Assembly (NCBI RefSeq): GCF_000612585.1
Contig: NZ_JFCA01000004.1
Coordinates: forward strand, 62,001 to 126,000
DNA from: Pseudomonas sp. CHM02
GTDB lineage: Bacteria > Pseudomonadota > Gammaproteobacteria > Pseudomonadales > Pseudomonadaceae
Length of the DNA: 64,000 nucleotides
Reading direction: 5' to 3'
Shown: one piece after another, positions 44,969-54,245 of the stretch
How positions within the stretch are numbered: the first letter of the stretch is position 1
Layout: each line of letters starts with the position of its first letter
Translations under genes and position numbers: made by a program
Notes under the pieces: generated by a model
Databases searched by the model: none
What the model saw: only the letters and a program-made list of their open reading frames with translations
What the model was told of the DNA's origin: nothing

Positions 44969-46378
44969 TCAGCCCTCCACCACCCAGGTGTCCTTGGTTC
45001 CGCCGCCCTGCGACGAGTTGACGATCAACGAGCCCTCCTTGAGCGCTACGCGGGTGAGGCCGCCGGGCACCAGGCGAGTTTCCTTGCCCGACAGTACAAA
45101 CGGCCGCAGGTCGATATGCCGTGGGGCGATGCCGTTTTCGACAAAGGTGGGGCAGGTGGACAGGCTCAAGGTCGGTTGGGCGATGTAAGCATGGGGACGC
45201 GCCTTGATGCGCTGGCGGAAGTCCTCGATCTCGGCGGCGGTGGAAGCCGGGCCGACCAGCATGCCGTAGCCGCCGGAGCCCTGGGTTTCCTTGACCACCA
45301 GTTCCGGCAGGTTGGCCAGTACGTGGGACAGTTCATCGGGTTTGCGGCACTGGAAGGTCGGTACGTTTTGTAGCACCGGCTCCTCATCCAGGTAGAAACG
45401 GATCATTTCCGGCACATAGGGGTAGATCGACTTGTCGTCGGCCACGCCGGTGCCGATGGCATTGGCCAGCACCACATTGCCGGCGCAATAGGCAGCGACC
45501 AGGCCGGGCACGCCGAGCATCGATTCGGGGTTGAAGGCGTTGGGGTCGAGGAAGGCGTCGTCGATACGCCGGTAGATCACGTCCACCGGCTTGGGGCCAT
45601 CGGTGGTGCGCATGAATACCTTGAGGTCGTGCACGAACAGGTCGGCGCCTTCCACCAGTTCCACGCCCATTTCCCGGGCCAGGAACGCATGTTCGAAGAA
45701 GGCGCTGTTGAAGCGGCCCGGCGTCAGGACCACCACATTGGGGTTGTCCAGGCGGCTGGAGCTCTTGAGGGTCTTGAGCAGCAGGTTGGGGTAGTGGTCC
45801 ACCGGCGCGATGCGCTGCTTGGCGAACACCTCGGGGAACAGGCGCATCATCATTTTGCGGTCTTCGAGCATGTAGCTCACGCCGCTGGGCGTACGCAGGT
45901 TGTCTTCGAGCACGTAGTAGGTGCCGTCGCCGTCGCGCACCAGGTCCACACCCGAGATATGCGAATAGATGTCGCGGTGCAGGTCCAGGCCGACCATGGC
46001 CTTCTGGTAACCCTCGTTGCCCAGCACCTGGTCCGCGGGAATGATCCCGGCCTTGATGATGCGCTGGTCGTGGTAGATGTCGGCAAGGAACATGTTCAGC
46101 GCGTTGACGCGCTGGATACAGCCGCGTTCGATCACGCTCCATTCATTGGCGGGGATGCTGCGCGGGATGATGTCGAAGGGGATCAGGCGCTCGGTGTCTT
46201 GCTCGTCGCCATACAGGGTGAAGGTGATGCCAGCACGGTGGAACAGCAAATCGGCTTCACGGCGACGCTGGGCCAGCAGTTCCGGCGGCGTATTCGCCAG
46301 CCAGCGGGAGAAATCCTGATAATGCGCACGGCACTCGCCATTTGCGTCATTCATTTCATCGAAGAAAGTTCGAGCCAT
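44969..46378 (-). CDS. Circularly permuted ATP-grasp type 2 protein
   Basis: 469 residues (DUF404/DUF407). GVDLVRDGDGTYYVLEDNLR, TPSGVSYMLEDR, VVVLTPGRFNSAFFEHAFLA and VVKETQGSGGYGMLVGP are the family's nucleotide and metal-binding blocks. It is predicted to join a carboxylate to an amine using ATP. It heads a two-gene operon with the alpha-E protein. Substrate unknown. Confidence 0.92.
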   Translation of the reverse strand: MARTFFDEMNDANGECRAHYQDFSRWLANTPPELLAQRRREADLLFHRAGITFTLYGDEQDTERLIPFDIIPRSIPANEWSVIERGCIQRVNALNMFLADIYHDQRIIKAGIIPADQVLGNEGYQKAMVGLDLHRDIYSHISGVDLVRDGDGTYYVLEDNLRTPSGVSYMLEDRKMMMRLFPEVFAKQRIAPVDHYPNLLLKTLKSSSRLDNPNVVVLTPGRFNSAFFEHAFLAREMGVELVEGADLFVHDLKVFMRTTDGPKPVDVIYRRIDDAFLDPNAFNPESMLGVPGLVAAYCAGNVVLANAIGTGVADDKSIYPYVPEMIRFYLDEEPVLQNVPTFQCRKPDELSHVLANLPELVVKETQGSGGYGMLVGPASTAAEIEDFRQRIKARPHAYIAQPTLSLSTCPTFVENGIAPRHIDLRPFVLSGKETRLVPGGLTRVALKEGSLIVNSSQGGGTKDTWVVEG

Positions 46379-46821
46379 TCCAGTACCTTGTCAGTGCCGA
46401 GGGACGCTTGGGTGGCACTGCCGTTTCAAAAAACGCATTTTTATAAGGGCCGTGGCTAAGGGTGCCAACGGGCCTGGTCCTTACTTTCTTATGGGGTCGG
46501 CTCTGGGTCGGGGGGTAACGAATGCTCCTGTATCCGGGCAGATGAATGGATAAAGCAATGCTTGTGCCGGAACCGAAAATTACTTGTAGTGAGCGGGCTT
46601 GCCCCGCGCTGGGCTGGGCAGCGGCCCCAGAAAGAGCGGGAGCGCTGCGCACTCCAACGCGGGGCAAGCCCGCTCACCACAGAGACCCACTCACTACAGC
46701 AAGCCTGCTCACCATAAGGGGGCAGCGCCTGGCGGGTGCCCCGACTTGGTGCGCGAACAAACTTGAACTTCACCCGGCCCCGATTCTTCTAACGGGACTC
46801 GAACCTGCGTGGAGCACTGTC
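46379..46821. other. 443-base gap with REP repeats
   Basis: The gap separates the divergent ATP-grasp and membrane-protein genes. It holds REP-family repeats at about 46586-46715. The frame of the downstream gene runs open through the repeats but is not coding there. Confidence 0.6.
46586..46715. repeat. REP pair with trailing tandem half-units
   Basis: GTGAGCGGGCTTGCCCCGCG on the left is mirrored by CGCGGGGCAAGCCCGCTCAC on the right, followed by two or three degenerate units (ACCCACTCACTACAG, CAAGCCTGCTCACCATAA) like the 18-base array near 21.4 kb. Confidence 0.75.
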
Positions 46822-47367
46822 GTGCCCAGAATCATCTCTCCCAATACGCCGGAAGCGGCGCTGGCCGACCACAGCGAGCACAACGCCAAGATCTTCGGCT
46901 CACCCAAGGACCGCCTGGACTTCTACCGGCGCGAAATCCAGTACGAAACCACCATCCTGGCCAACCGCACCGATGCTTACCTCACGGCGCAATCGTTCCT
47001 GGTCATCGCCTTTGTTTCCGGCATGGGCAACCTCAACCCGGAGTGGGGCAAGCTGTTCACTCTGGTAGTGCCGGTGTTCCTGGTCTCGCTGGGCATTCTC
47101 AGCTCCCTGAATGCCTGGCCGGGCATTCGGGCGGCGTACGAAATCATCGATCACTGGCACTACAAGCAGAGCGAACTGCTGCGCAGCGAGCCGGTGATGG
47201 GCATGGCCTACGATGAATCGCCGCTGTTTTCCGAAATGGAGTCGTCCCACAAGGGCTACCGCAAGTCGCTGCTGTTCTCCATGCGGGCACCGTGGCTGTT
47301 CATGGTGTTCTGGCTGGTGCTGGGGATGTACGCGTTCTATATCCAGGTCGACAACCCGATCCGGTGA
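46822..47367 (+). CDS. Small membrane protein of unknown function
   Basis: 181 residues. An N-terminal soluble part (NTPEAALADHSEHNAKIFGS) is followed by three hydrophobic segments: about 55-70, 78-96 and 156-174. I do not recognise the family beyond pseudomonad hypothetical proteins. The frame is open back to 46546 through repeat sequence, but GTG 46822 has GGAG seven bases upstream and is the credible start. Confidence 0.7.
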   Translation: MPRIISPNTPEAALADHSEHNAKIFGSPKDRLDFYRREIQYETTILANRTDAYLTAQSFLVIAFVSGMGNLNPEWGKLFTLVVPVFLVSLGILSSLNAWPGIRAAYEIIDHWHYKQSELLRSEPVMGMAYDESPLFSEMESSHKGYRKSLLFSMRAPWLFMVFWLVLGMYAFYIQVDNPIR

Positions 47368-47452
47368 GCAATCGGACGGAACTTCGCCGGTTGGCGCGGC
47401 GCCTTACTTGTAGGCCCTGCTGATTTCCCACCGGCCTGTAACGAGGTGACCC

Positions 47453-47665
47453 ATGAGCACAAGCAAAGACCCGCAACTCGATAACCGCAACGACCCGGCC
47501 ATCGACGGCGGCGAACCGGCTCCCGGTACCGCTGCCGACGCGCCGAAGGACCCGGTCCCGGCCAAAGACCCCAAGGCCAAGGAAAACGACTACAGTCCAG
47601 ACTTCAAGCCCGAGCGCGAGCCCAAGCCTGAAACCGATGCTGATATCGACACCCAAGGCGGTTAG
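47453..47665 (+). CDS. Small hydrophilic, proline/aspartate-rich protein
   Basis: 70 residues, disordered in appearance: MSTSKDPQLDNRNDPAIDGG, then repeated KDPVPAKDPKAKE and EREPKPETD. No hydrophobic core. GAGG precedes the ATG. It is followed by a second tiny acidic protein. Such proteins occur among stress-induced genes of pseudomonads, but the function is unknown. Confidence 0.7.
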   Translation: MSTSKDPQLDNRNDPAIDGGEPAPGTAADAPKDPVPAKDPKAKENDYSPDFKPEREPKPETDADIDTQGG

Positions 47666-47676
47666 AGGAGACGGTC

Positions 47677-47811
47677 ATGTCCAAAGAACTCGACGACGAA
47701 CTCAACGACCCGGGCAATGAAGACCCCGGCTCCCTGATGGATGATGCAGAAGTGCCGCTCAACGATCTGGATGAAGCGGCGGATGTGGGCAATACCGAGA
47801 ATCAGGACTGA
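47677..47811 (+). CDS. 44-residue acidic protein
   Basis: AGGAG six bases before ATG 47677 gives MSKELDDELNDPGNEDPGSL and ends NTENQD. About a third of residues are Asp or Glu. It lies 11 bases after the previous small gene and overlaps the convergent antiporter gene by ten bases at the stop. No family recognised; likely cotranscribed with its neighbour. Confidence 0.6.
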   Translation: MSKELDDELNDPGNEDPGSLMDDAEVPLNDLDEAADVGNTENQD

Positions 47812-49169
47812 GTCTTTACCGGTTGCGCTTTTACCCTGGCACGTCGTTCATACCACGCCAGCATCGGCTGGGTACTCAGGCCATGAACGACGATGCTCAG
47901 GGCAATCACTGACAGGGTCAGGTTCACTGCTACCGCGCTGCTGGTGCCGATCAACCCGTGATTGAGCGCATAGAACAGGTAGTAAATGCTGCCGATCCCA
48001 CGAATACCGAACCAGCCCATCAACCCGCGCTGCTGACGATCGATCAGGCTGCCCCAGGGCATCGCCAGTACGCCAATCGGGCGGATCACACAGAACAGCA
48101 ACGCCGCCACCGGCAGTGCGCGCCAATCCCAATGGCTGACCAGCACGATGCCCAGCACCGTCACCAGGAACACCTCCATCGAACGCTCCACCAGGCTGCC
48201 GAACGAGAGCATGTCGCCCATCATCACGCCGGCGGCGATCTGGGTGTCCTCCAACTCGCTGACATCGCCTTGCAGCGCCTGTTCCGGCTCCACCTCCAGG
48301 TGGCCCACCACCGGCAACGCCAGGTGCTCCGACGGGGTTTGCGAATGGCCCGTGGAGCGGAACTCCGCCTGGCGTAACCCGAGCCCCGCCGCGAACACCG
48401 ACAGGAAGCCATAGCCGCCCACCGCCTCGGCGACCACATAGGCCAATGCGATCAGTGCGAGCGTCAGGTAGTCATTTGGCGAGAGCGTGCTGTCACTGTT
48501 GGTGATGCGCAACCACAGGGTCACGCGGCCAATGCCGCGGCCCATCCAGTAGCCGATCAACAACCCGGCCGGCACCGCCCAGAGCAGGTTCTTCAGCACC
48601 CAACCGCCCAGCCAGTCGCCGTCGAACCCGCCGTGCTGCATGAACAGCAGGGCGAAGATCACAAACGGGAAGGCCGTGCCGTCGTTCAAGCCCGCTTCGC
48701 CGGACAGCCCGAAGCGCAGCGCGTCATCGTCCTGGGCATTGTTGACCTGCACCAGGCCCGCCAGCACCGGGTCAGTCGGGGCCAGAATCGCGCCCACCAG
48801 CAGTGACACGCCCCACGACAACGCAAACAGGTAATGCAGCGCCAGGCAGATGCCAAGGATGGTCAGCAGCATCACCGGCCCGGCCATGCCGAACGCGATG
48901 CGCCAGGTCCGGTGCTTGAGTGGCAGGCGCAGCTTCAAGCCGCTGACGAACAGCGAAAACAGCACCGCGACTTCAGTCAGGTGCTCCATCCAGCGCGCGG
49001 AGTTTTTGATGTCCAGGTGCAACAGGTCGACGCCCAGCGGGCCGATCCCTACGCCCAGCAGCAGGCACACCGCCGAGGTGGTGACCGGCATCCAGCGCAG
49101 GTAGGAAGAGGTGAGGGCAAGGGTGAGCAAGACGGCGCCCAGTACGGCCATCCATAGAATAAAAGTCAT
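47802..49169 (-). CDS. CPA1-type Na+(K+)/H+ antiporter
   Basis: 455 residues with about 12 membrane helices. SLLVGAILAPTDPVLAGLVQ and LSGEAGLNDGTAFPFVIFAL carry the conserved TDP and acidic residues of the CPA1 family. It exchanges monovalent cations for protons in the inner membrane; ion preference is not readable. MTFILWMAVLGAVLL is a normal start. It stands alone. Confidence 0.9.
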   Translation of the reverse strand: MTFILWMAVLGAVLLTLALTSSYLRWMPVTTSAVCLLLGVGIGPLGVDLLHLDIKNSARWMEHLTEVAVLFSLFVSGLKLRLPLKHRTWRIAFGMAGPVMLLTILGICLALHYLFALSWGVSLLVGAILAPTDPVLAGLVQVNNAQDDDALRFGLSGEAGLNDGTAFPFVIFALLFMQHGGFDGDWLGGWVLKNLLWAVPAGLLIGYWMGRGIGRVTLWLRITNSDSTLSPNDYLTLALIALAYVVAEAVGGYGFLSVFAAGLGLRQAEFRSTGHSQTPSEHLALPVVGHLEVEPEQALQGDVSELEDTQIAAGVMMGDMLSFGSLVERSMEVFLVTVLGIVLVSHWDWRALPVAALLFCVIRPIGVLAMPWGSLIDRQQRGLMGWFGIRGIGSIYYLFYALNHGLIGTSSAVAVNLTLSVIALSIVVHGLSTQPMLAWYERRARVKAQPVKTQS

Positions 49170-49227
49170 CGAGCGTGCACCGAGGCCGTGGTCTGTTCAG
49201 GTTGGAGGACCGCGGCCGGTGACGGGT

Positions 49228-50154
49228 TCAATGTGATTGGATCAACTGTGAGCCGATGGTTTTCACGCGGATCATGTCCATCAACTGGCGCAACCCCGGC
49301 TGCGACTGACGGCGGCTCGGGTAGTACATGCACAGCGGTTCCCCCAGGCAGCTCCAGTCGGGCATGACCTCCACCAGGTGACCGGCCTTGAGTTCCTGTT
49401 CCACGCGGTTGGACAGGCAATAGGCAATGCCCACCCCCTGCCGCGCGGCATTGACAATGGTCTCGGTGTCGGCCGCGCTGAAGTGGCCGGGCACATCGAT
49501 ACGCTGCTGACGCGCACCGTTGCCCAATTCCCATTTGTAGGTGGTCTTGTCGCCCAGGTACATGCGAATGCATGAATGCTGCAGCAGATCCCTGGGTTCA
49601 CGCGGTGTGCCTCGGCGCGCGAGGTAGTCGGGGGCGGCGACCATGATCCAGCGCAACTCGCCGGTCAGCGGCACGGCGACCATGTCCTGGGGCACGGTGG
49701 CGCCGTAGCGGATACCCGCGTCGTAGCCCTCGGCGATGATGTCGATCATCTGGTCCTGCACGATCATGTCCAGGCGCAGTTGCGGGTAGGCGGCGCAGAA
49801 GTCCCCGAGAATCGGCGTCAGCAGCAATACCGCCGCATCCCGCGGCACGTTCAGGCGCAGCCGGCCGATGGGGGCTTCGCGGTACAGCTCCAGGGTGTCG
49901 AGGCCATCCTTGATGGTGGCAAAGCCCTGGCTGAGTTTTTCTGCCAGCAGGGTGCCGGCGTCGGTGGGTTCCACGGCGCGGCTGGTGCGATACAGCAGCT
50001 TGACGCCCAGGCGGGTTTCCAGGTTGCGCATGGTGTGGCTCAACGCCGAGGTGGTCACGCCCAGCTCGTGGGCGGCGTGGCGAAAGCTGCGACGCCGGAT
50101 GATGGCCATGAACACGTTGAGATCAGCCAGTTCGGAACGGTTGAAAGCCGCCAT
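49228..50154 (-). CDS. LysR-family regulator
   Basis: 308 residues. The helix-turn-helix lies at about 20-65 (RRRSFRHAAHELGVTTSALS, HTMRNLETRLG), followed by a CrgA/PA0191-like effector domain. It diverges from an aldo-keto reductase gene across 114 bases that contain a T-N11-A type palindrome. It likely controls that gene; the effector is unknown. Confidence 0.9.
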   Translation of the reverse strand: MAAFNRSELADLNVFMAIIRRRSFRHAAHELGVTTSALSHTMRNLETRLGVKLLYRTSRAVEPTDAGTLLAEKLSQGFATIKDGLDTLELYREAPIGRLRLNVPRDAAVLLLTPILGDFCAAYPQLRLDMIVQDQMIDIIAEGYDAGIRYGATVPQDMVAVPLTGELRWIMVAAPDYLARRGTPREPRDLLQHSCIRMYLGDKTTYKWELGNGARQQRIDVPGHFSAADTETIVNAARQGVGIAYCLSNRVEQELKAGHLVEVMPDWSCLGEPLCMYYPSRRQSQPGLRQLMDMIRVKTIGSQLIQSH

Positions 50155-50217
50155 TTCAAGTCTCTTTTGTTGGAGTTCGGTTGCATGCGGCGTTGAGCCC
50201 GATTCAACCCAGGATGA

Positions 50218-50240
50218 CTTAGAGTAATTGCTTTTCTAAG
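50218..50240. promoter_or_regulatory. Candidate LysR operator
   Basis: CTTAGA at 50218-50223 and TCTAAG at 50235-50240 form an interrupted palindrome enclosing 11 bases, the classical LysR-box layout. It is centred about 40 bases before the aldo-keto reductase start. Confidence 0.5.
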
Positions 50241-50268
50241 CATTATTGCGGCCCGCAGGGATTTTTTT

Positions 50269-51252
50269 ATGCACGTTGAGACCATCAGAATTGCCGGCAT
50301 CGACCAAGCGGTCTCACGGGTTGCCCTCGGCACCTGGTCCATGGGCGGGCACCTGTGGGGCGGGGCGGACAACGATCAAGCCATCCGCACCCTGCGGCAT
50401 GCCTTGGCGATCGGCATCAACCTGATCGACACCGCACCGATCTACGGCTTTGGGCTCTCCGAAGAGCTGATCGGCAAGGCCTTGCGTGGCGTGCGCCACA
50501 GCGCCGTGATCGCCACCAAGGCCGGGCTGCAATGGGACACCGGCAGCACCCGGCGCAACGCCACGGCCCAACGCATCCGCAAAGAAGTCGAAGACTCATT
50601 GAGGCGCCTGGAAACCGACTACATCGACTTGTACCAGATCCACTGGCCCGACCCCTTGGTGGCCCAGGAAGAAACCGCCGATGAGTTGGAGCGCCTGCGC
50701 CGCGAGGGCAAGATCCGCGCCGTCGGCGTGAGCAATTACTCCTCCGCGCAAATGGATGACTTCAGCCAATACACCGCGCTTGCCACGGTGCAGCCGCCCT
50801 ACAACCTGTTCGAGCGCGCCATCGACAGCGACATCCTGCCGTACGCCAAGCAGCATTCCCTGGTGGTGCTGGCCTACGGTCCGCTGTGTCGGGGCCTGCT
50901 CAGTGGCAGCATGCACTCGGCCACGCGCTTTGCCGGCGACGACGTGCGCAAGCTCGACCCCAAGTTCAAAGGGCCACGTTTCGACCAATACCTGGCGGCC
51001 GTGGCCGCGCTGGACATGTACGCCCGTGAGTGCCACGGCAAATCGGTACTCGCCCTGGCCCTGCGCTGGGTGCTGGACCAGGGCCCGACCATCGCACTGT
51101 GGGGCGCGCGGCGGCCGGAGCAGTTGAAAGGCTATGAAGAAGCCTTCGGCTGGCACCTGACGCCCGAAGACCTGATGCACATCGACCGGATTCTGGCCAG
51201 CACGATAAAAGATCCGATCGGCCCGGAATTTATGGCCCCACCCAAGCGTTAA
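50269..51252 (+). CDS. Aldo-keto reductase
   Basis: 327 residues of the AKR (beta/alpha)8 fold. NLIDTAPIYGFGLSEELIGK contains the catalytic Asp and Tyr, VIATKAG the Lys, and YQIHWPD the His. GVSNYSSAQMDDF is the usual second signature. It probably reduces aldehydes with NADPH. AGGG lies eight bases before ATG 50269. Confidence 0.92.
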   Translation: MHVETIRIAGIDQAVSRVALGTWSMGGHLWGGADNDQAIRTLRHALAIGINLIDTAPIYGFGLSEELIGKALRGVRHSAVIATKAGLQWDTGSTRRNATAQRIRKEVEDSLRRLETDYIDLYQIHWPDPLVAQEETADELERLRREGKIRAVGVSNYSSAQMDDFSQYTALATVQPPYNLFERAIDSDILPYAKQHSLVVLAYGPLCRGLLSGSMHSATRFAGDDVRKLDPKFKGPRFDQYLAAVAALDMYARECHGKSVLALALRWVLDQGPTIALWGARRPEQLKGYEEAFGWHLTPEDLMHIDRILASTIKDPIGPEFMAPPKR

Positions 51253-51311
51253 CCCTTCGACAGGGATGTCGGCAGCCAAAAAACAACATCCCTGTACGTC
51301 GAGGTTTTTGC

Positions 51312-52067
51312 ATGAAGCGCGGTACCGTATTCACGATCGCTGGTGGTTTGCTCTGTGGGCTGGTGCTGGTGGGCGCCTGGAAATGGCGGGGCAACCCGGA
51401 CGCCTTGTGGCAGATCGTCAGCCAGCAATGCGTGCCGAGCCAGCAACAGCATCACACCCCCAACCCGTGCCTGGCGGTGGACCTGGACCGTGGCTACGCG
51501 TTGTTCAAGGACCGCAACGGCCCGTTGCATGACCTGCTGATTCCAGTGGACAAGGTCACCGGTATCGAGGACGTCGCCCTTGGCCGCCACCTGCTGCCGC
51601 ATTACTTCGCCCAGGCCTGGCAGCATCGTCGCGTGTTGTCCGAGGGGCTGAAAAAGCCGATTGCCGATCAATTTCTCGCGGTGGCGATCAACTCCCGTTA
51701 CGGGCGCTCGCAAAACCAGTTGCACGTGCATATCGCCTGCTTGCGCCCGGACGTCTATATCGCGCTCAATCAGCAGGCCAAGGGGTTGGGCGAGCAATGG
51801 CAGGTGCTGCCGACGCAATTGATGGGCCATACCTACCGTGCGCGGGTCATGTCTGCCGCCGATGTCGAATTGCTCGACCCGTTGGCATTGCTGCGCGACT
51901 ACGTCGATGCCCAGGACGGATCCATCAGTCACTACGGCCTGCTGATGACGCCGCGCGCCGATGGCAGCTTCGTGCTGCTCACCACGCACGTAGCGCTTAC
52001 CGAACTGAACCTCGGCTCGGCCGGCGAGTTGCAGGATTATCGCTGTGACCTGATGAGCCAACTGTAA
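51312..52067 (+). CDS. cdh: CDP-diacylglycerol pyrophosphatase
   Basis: 251 residues. An N-terminal membrane anchor (FTIAGGLLCGLVLVGAWKW) is followed by a HIT-like domain with the catalytic NQLHVHIACLRPDV. It cleaves CDP-diacylglycerol to phosphatidate and CMP at the inner membrane. GRHLLPHYFAQAW and SRYGRSQNQ are typical. It lies between the aldo-keto reductase and the transport operon, and is probably monocistronic. Confidence 0.92.
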   Translation: MKRGTVFTIAGGLLCGLVLVGAWKWRGNPDALWQIVSQQCVPSQQQHHTPNPCLAVDLDRGYALFKDRNGPLHDLLIPVDKVTGIEDVALGRHLLPHYFAQAWQHRRVLSEGLKKPIADQFLAVAINSRYGRSQNQLHVHIACLRPDVYIALNQQAKGLGEQWQVLPTQLMGHTYRARVMSAADVELLDPLALLRDYVDAQDGSISHYGLLMTPRADGSFVLLTTHVALTELNLGSAGELQDYRCDLMSQL

Positions 52068-52130
52068 ATTCGCCAAAATCACCACAACGACCTCTTTGGA
52101 CGATAAACGACACCGGGCCGAACATACCCA

Positions 52131-52161
52131 TTGAACGACTGTTCAGTTTGAACTATGTTGA
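52131..52161. promoter_or_regulatory. Predicted TetR operator before the aminotransferase-ABC operon
   Basis: TTGAACGACTGTTCAG (52131-52146) is a near-palindrome TTGAAC-N4-GTTCAR. A half-site TTGAACTATGTTGA overlaps just after it. The same pattern, more perfect, lies between the tetR gene and the deacylase gene at 58040-58055. Binding is inferred. Confidence 0.55.
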
Positions 52162-52225
52162 CCGCATCCACCCGTTGCACAGCAACCGGGTTCGCGCTTT
52201 TTCTTCTTGAACGAGAGGCTCTGGC

Positions 52226-54220
52226 ATGCGGTTTTCCCCCTTCGTCGATCGAATTGCAGGGCAGGGCGTAGCCGCCTGGGACATCCACCACGCCGCGTTC
52301 CAGGCGGCCAGCCAGGGCGAAGACATCATCATCCTCAGCGTCGGCGACCCTGATTTCGCCACGCCATCCTTCATTACCGATGCCGCCGTCACTGCCTTGC
52401 GCGAGGGTGACACCCACTACACCGAAATCCCCGGCCGCCCGGCACTGCGCGAGGCCATTGCCGCGCGCTATAGCAAGACCCTGCAACGCCCACTCGATGC
52501 CACCAACGTCATCACCGTCGCCGGTGCGCAGAACGCGTTGTTCGTGACATCGCTGTGCCTGTTGCAGGCCGGTGACGAGGTGCTGGTGCTGGATCCGATG
52601 TACGTCACCTACGAGGCCACGCTCAAGGCCAGCGGCGCGACGCTGGTACGTGTGCCGTGTTCGCCGGAATCGGGCTTTCGCCTCGATGCGCAGTTGCTCG
52701 CCGCCGCAATCACGCCGCGTACCCGCGCCATTTTCTTCTCCAACCCGAACAACCCGACCGGCGTGGTGCTCGACGCGCAGGAGTTGCAAGCCATCGCCGA
52801 CCTGGCCATCGCCCACGACTTGTGGGTGGTGGTGGATGAGGTCTACGAAAGCCTGGTGTTCGACGGCGAATACCACAGCCTCGCCGCGCTACCGGGCATG
52901 GCGGAGCGCTGTGTGGTGATTGGCAGCTTGTCCAAGTCCCACGCCATGACCGGTTGGCGCATCGGCTGGATCATCGCGACGCCGCAGATGGTCGCCCATG
53001 CCGAAACCCTGGTGCTGAGCATGCTCTACGGCCTGCCGGGCTTCGTGATGGAGGCCGCCACTGCCGCAGTGTTGGCCCATGACGACGTGACCCAGGGCAT
53101 GCGCGAGATTTACCGGCGCAGGCGCGACCTGGTGGTGGCGGGGCTGAGTGCGTGCCCAAGGATCAAGGTGCAGGCGCCGCAAGCAGGCATGTTTGTGCTG
53201 GTGGATGTGCGCGATACCGGCCTTGGCTCGCTGGATTTCGCCTGGCGCTTGTTTCGCGAAGCCGGGGTGTCGGTATTGGATGCCGCCGCGTTCGGTGAGC
53301 CCGCCCAAGGGTTCGTGCGGTTGTCGTTCACCCTCGGCGAAGAGCGTCTGGCCGAGGCCTGCCAGCGCATCGCGCAGTTTGTCGCCAAGCTGACCGGTGA
53401 ACCGCGTGTCGCGGTGGCGCCCAGGCTTGAAGTTGCTCCCCCTGAGCACGCCAGGGCGATGATCGAAGTTGTCGACCTGCACAAGCGCTTCGGCAATATC
53501 GAGGTGCTCAAGGGTATTTCCCTCACGGCCCACGAAGGCGATGTGATCTCGCTGATCGGCGCCAGCGGCTCGGGCAAAAGTACCTTGCTGCGCTGTATCA
53601 ACATGCTCGAAGTGCCGGACCAGGGCAGCATCCAGGTGGACGGCGAACGCATCAAGCTCAATTACGGCTGCCCCGGTGCGCCCTTGGTGGCGGACGCCAA
53701 GCAACTGGTACGCATCCGCTCGACCCTGGGCATGGTGTTCCAGAACTTCAACCTGTGGCCGCACCGTACGGTGCTGGAAAACCTGATCGAAGCCCCCACC
53801 CAGGTGCTGCGCGAGAGCCGCGCCGAGGCCATCGAACGCGCCGAAGCCTTGCTCGACCGTGTCGGCCTGGCCGCCAAGCGCAATGAGTACCCGGCGTTCC
53901 TTTCCGGTGGCCAGCAACAGCGCGTGGCGATTGCGCGTGCGCTGGCCATGCGGCCCAAAGTCATGCTGTTCGACGAGCCCACCTCGGCCCTCGACCCGGA
54001 GCTGGTGGGCGAAGTGCTGCGGGTGATCCGCTCCCTGGCCGAGGAAGGCCGCACCATGATCCTGGTCACCCATGAAATGGCCTTCGCCCGGGATGTGTCG
54101 TCGAAAGTAGCGTTTCTGCACCAAGGCCTGATCGAAGAAGCCGGCTCGCCGGATGCGGTGTTTATCGACCCACGCAGTGAACGTTGCCGACAGTTCGTCA
54201 ACGCGCATCAAACTCGCTAA
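52226..54220 (+). CDS. Fusion of class I aminotransferase and amino acid ABC transporter ATPase
   Basis: 664 residues in one frame. Residues 1-390 are a fold-type I aminotransferase (SNPNNPTGVV; PLP lysine Lys237 in SLSKSHAMTGWRIG; Arg in RLSFTLG). Residues about 412-664 are a GlnQ/HisP-like ATPase: Walker A SGSGKST with Lys451, LSGGQ at 559-563 and MLFDEPTSALDPE. A short linker (RLEVAPPEHARAM) joins them. Binding protein and permease genes follow immediately. The arrangement suggests transamination coupled to uptake of the same amino acid in the cytoplasm at the membrane. No stop or frameshift marks the junction. Confidence 0.92.
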   Translation: MRFSPFVDRIAGQGVAAWDIHHAAFQAASQGEDIIILSVGDPDFATPSFITDAAVTALREGDTHYTEIPGRPALREAIAARYSKTLQRPLDATNVITVAGAQNALFVTSLCLLQAGDEVLVLDPMYVTYEATLKASGATLVRVPCSPESGFRLDAQLLAAAITPRTRAIFFSNPNNPTGVVLDAQELQAIADLAIAHDLWVVVDEVYESLVFDGEYHSLAALPGMAERCVVIGSLSKSHAMTGWRIGWIIATPQMVAHAETLVLSMLYGLPGFVMEAATAAVLAHDDVTQGMREIYRRRRDLVVAGLSACPRIKVQAPQAGMFVLVDVRDTGLGSLDFAWRLFREAGVSVLDAAAFGEPAQGFVRLSFTLGEERLAEACQRIAQFVAKLTGEPRVAVAPRLEVAPPEHARAMIEVVDLHKRFGNIEVLKGISLTAHEGDVISLIGASGSGKSTLLRCINMLEVPDQGSIQVDGERIKLNYGCPGAPLVADAKQLVRIRSTLGMVFQNFNLWPHRTVLENLIEAPTQVLRESRAEAIERAEALLDRVGLAAKRNEYPAFLSGGQQQRVAIARALAMRPKVMLFDEPTSALDPELVGEVLRVIRSLAEEGRTMILVTHEMAFARDVSSKVAFLHQGLIEEAGSPDAVFIDPRSERCRQFVNAHQTR

Positions 54221-54245
54221 CTCCAGAAAAAGACGGGGCAAAATC

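Noticed and set aside
47379..47405. Sigma-22 (AlgU) promoter before the small hydrophilic genes
   Set aside because: GGAACTT is present, but no matching -10 element lies 16-17 bases downstream.
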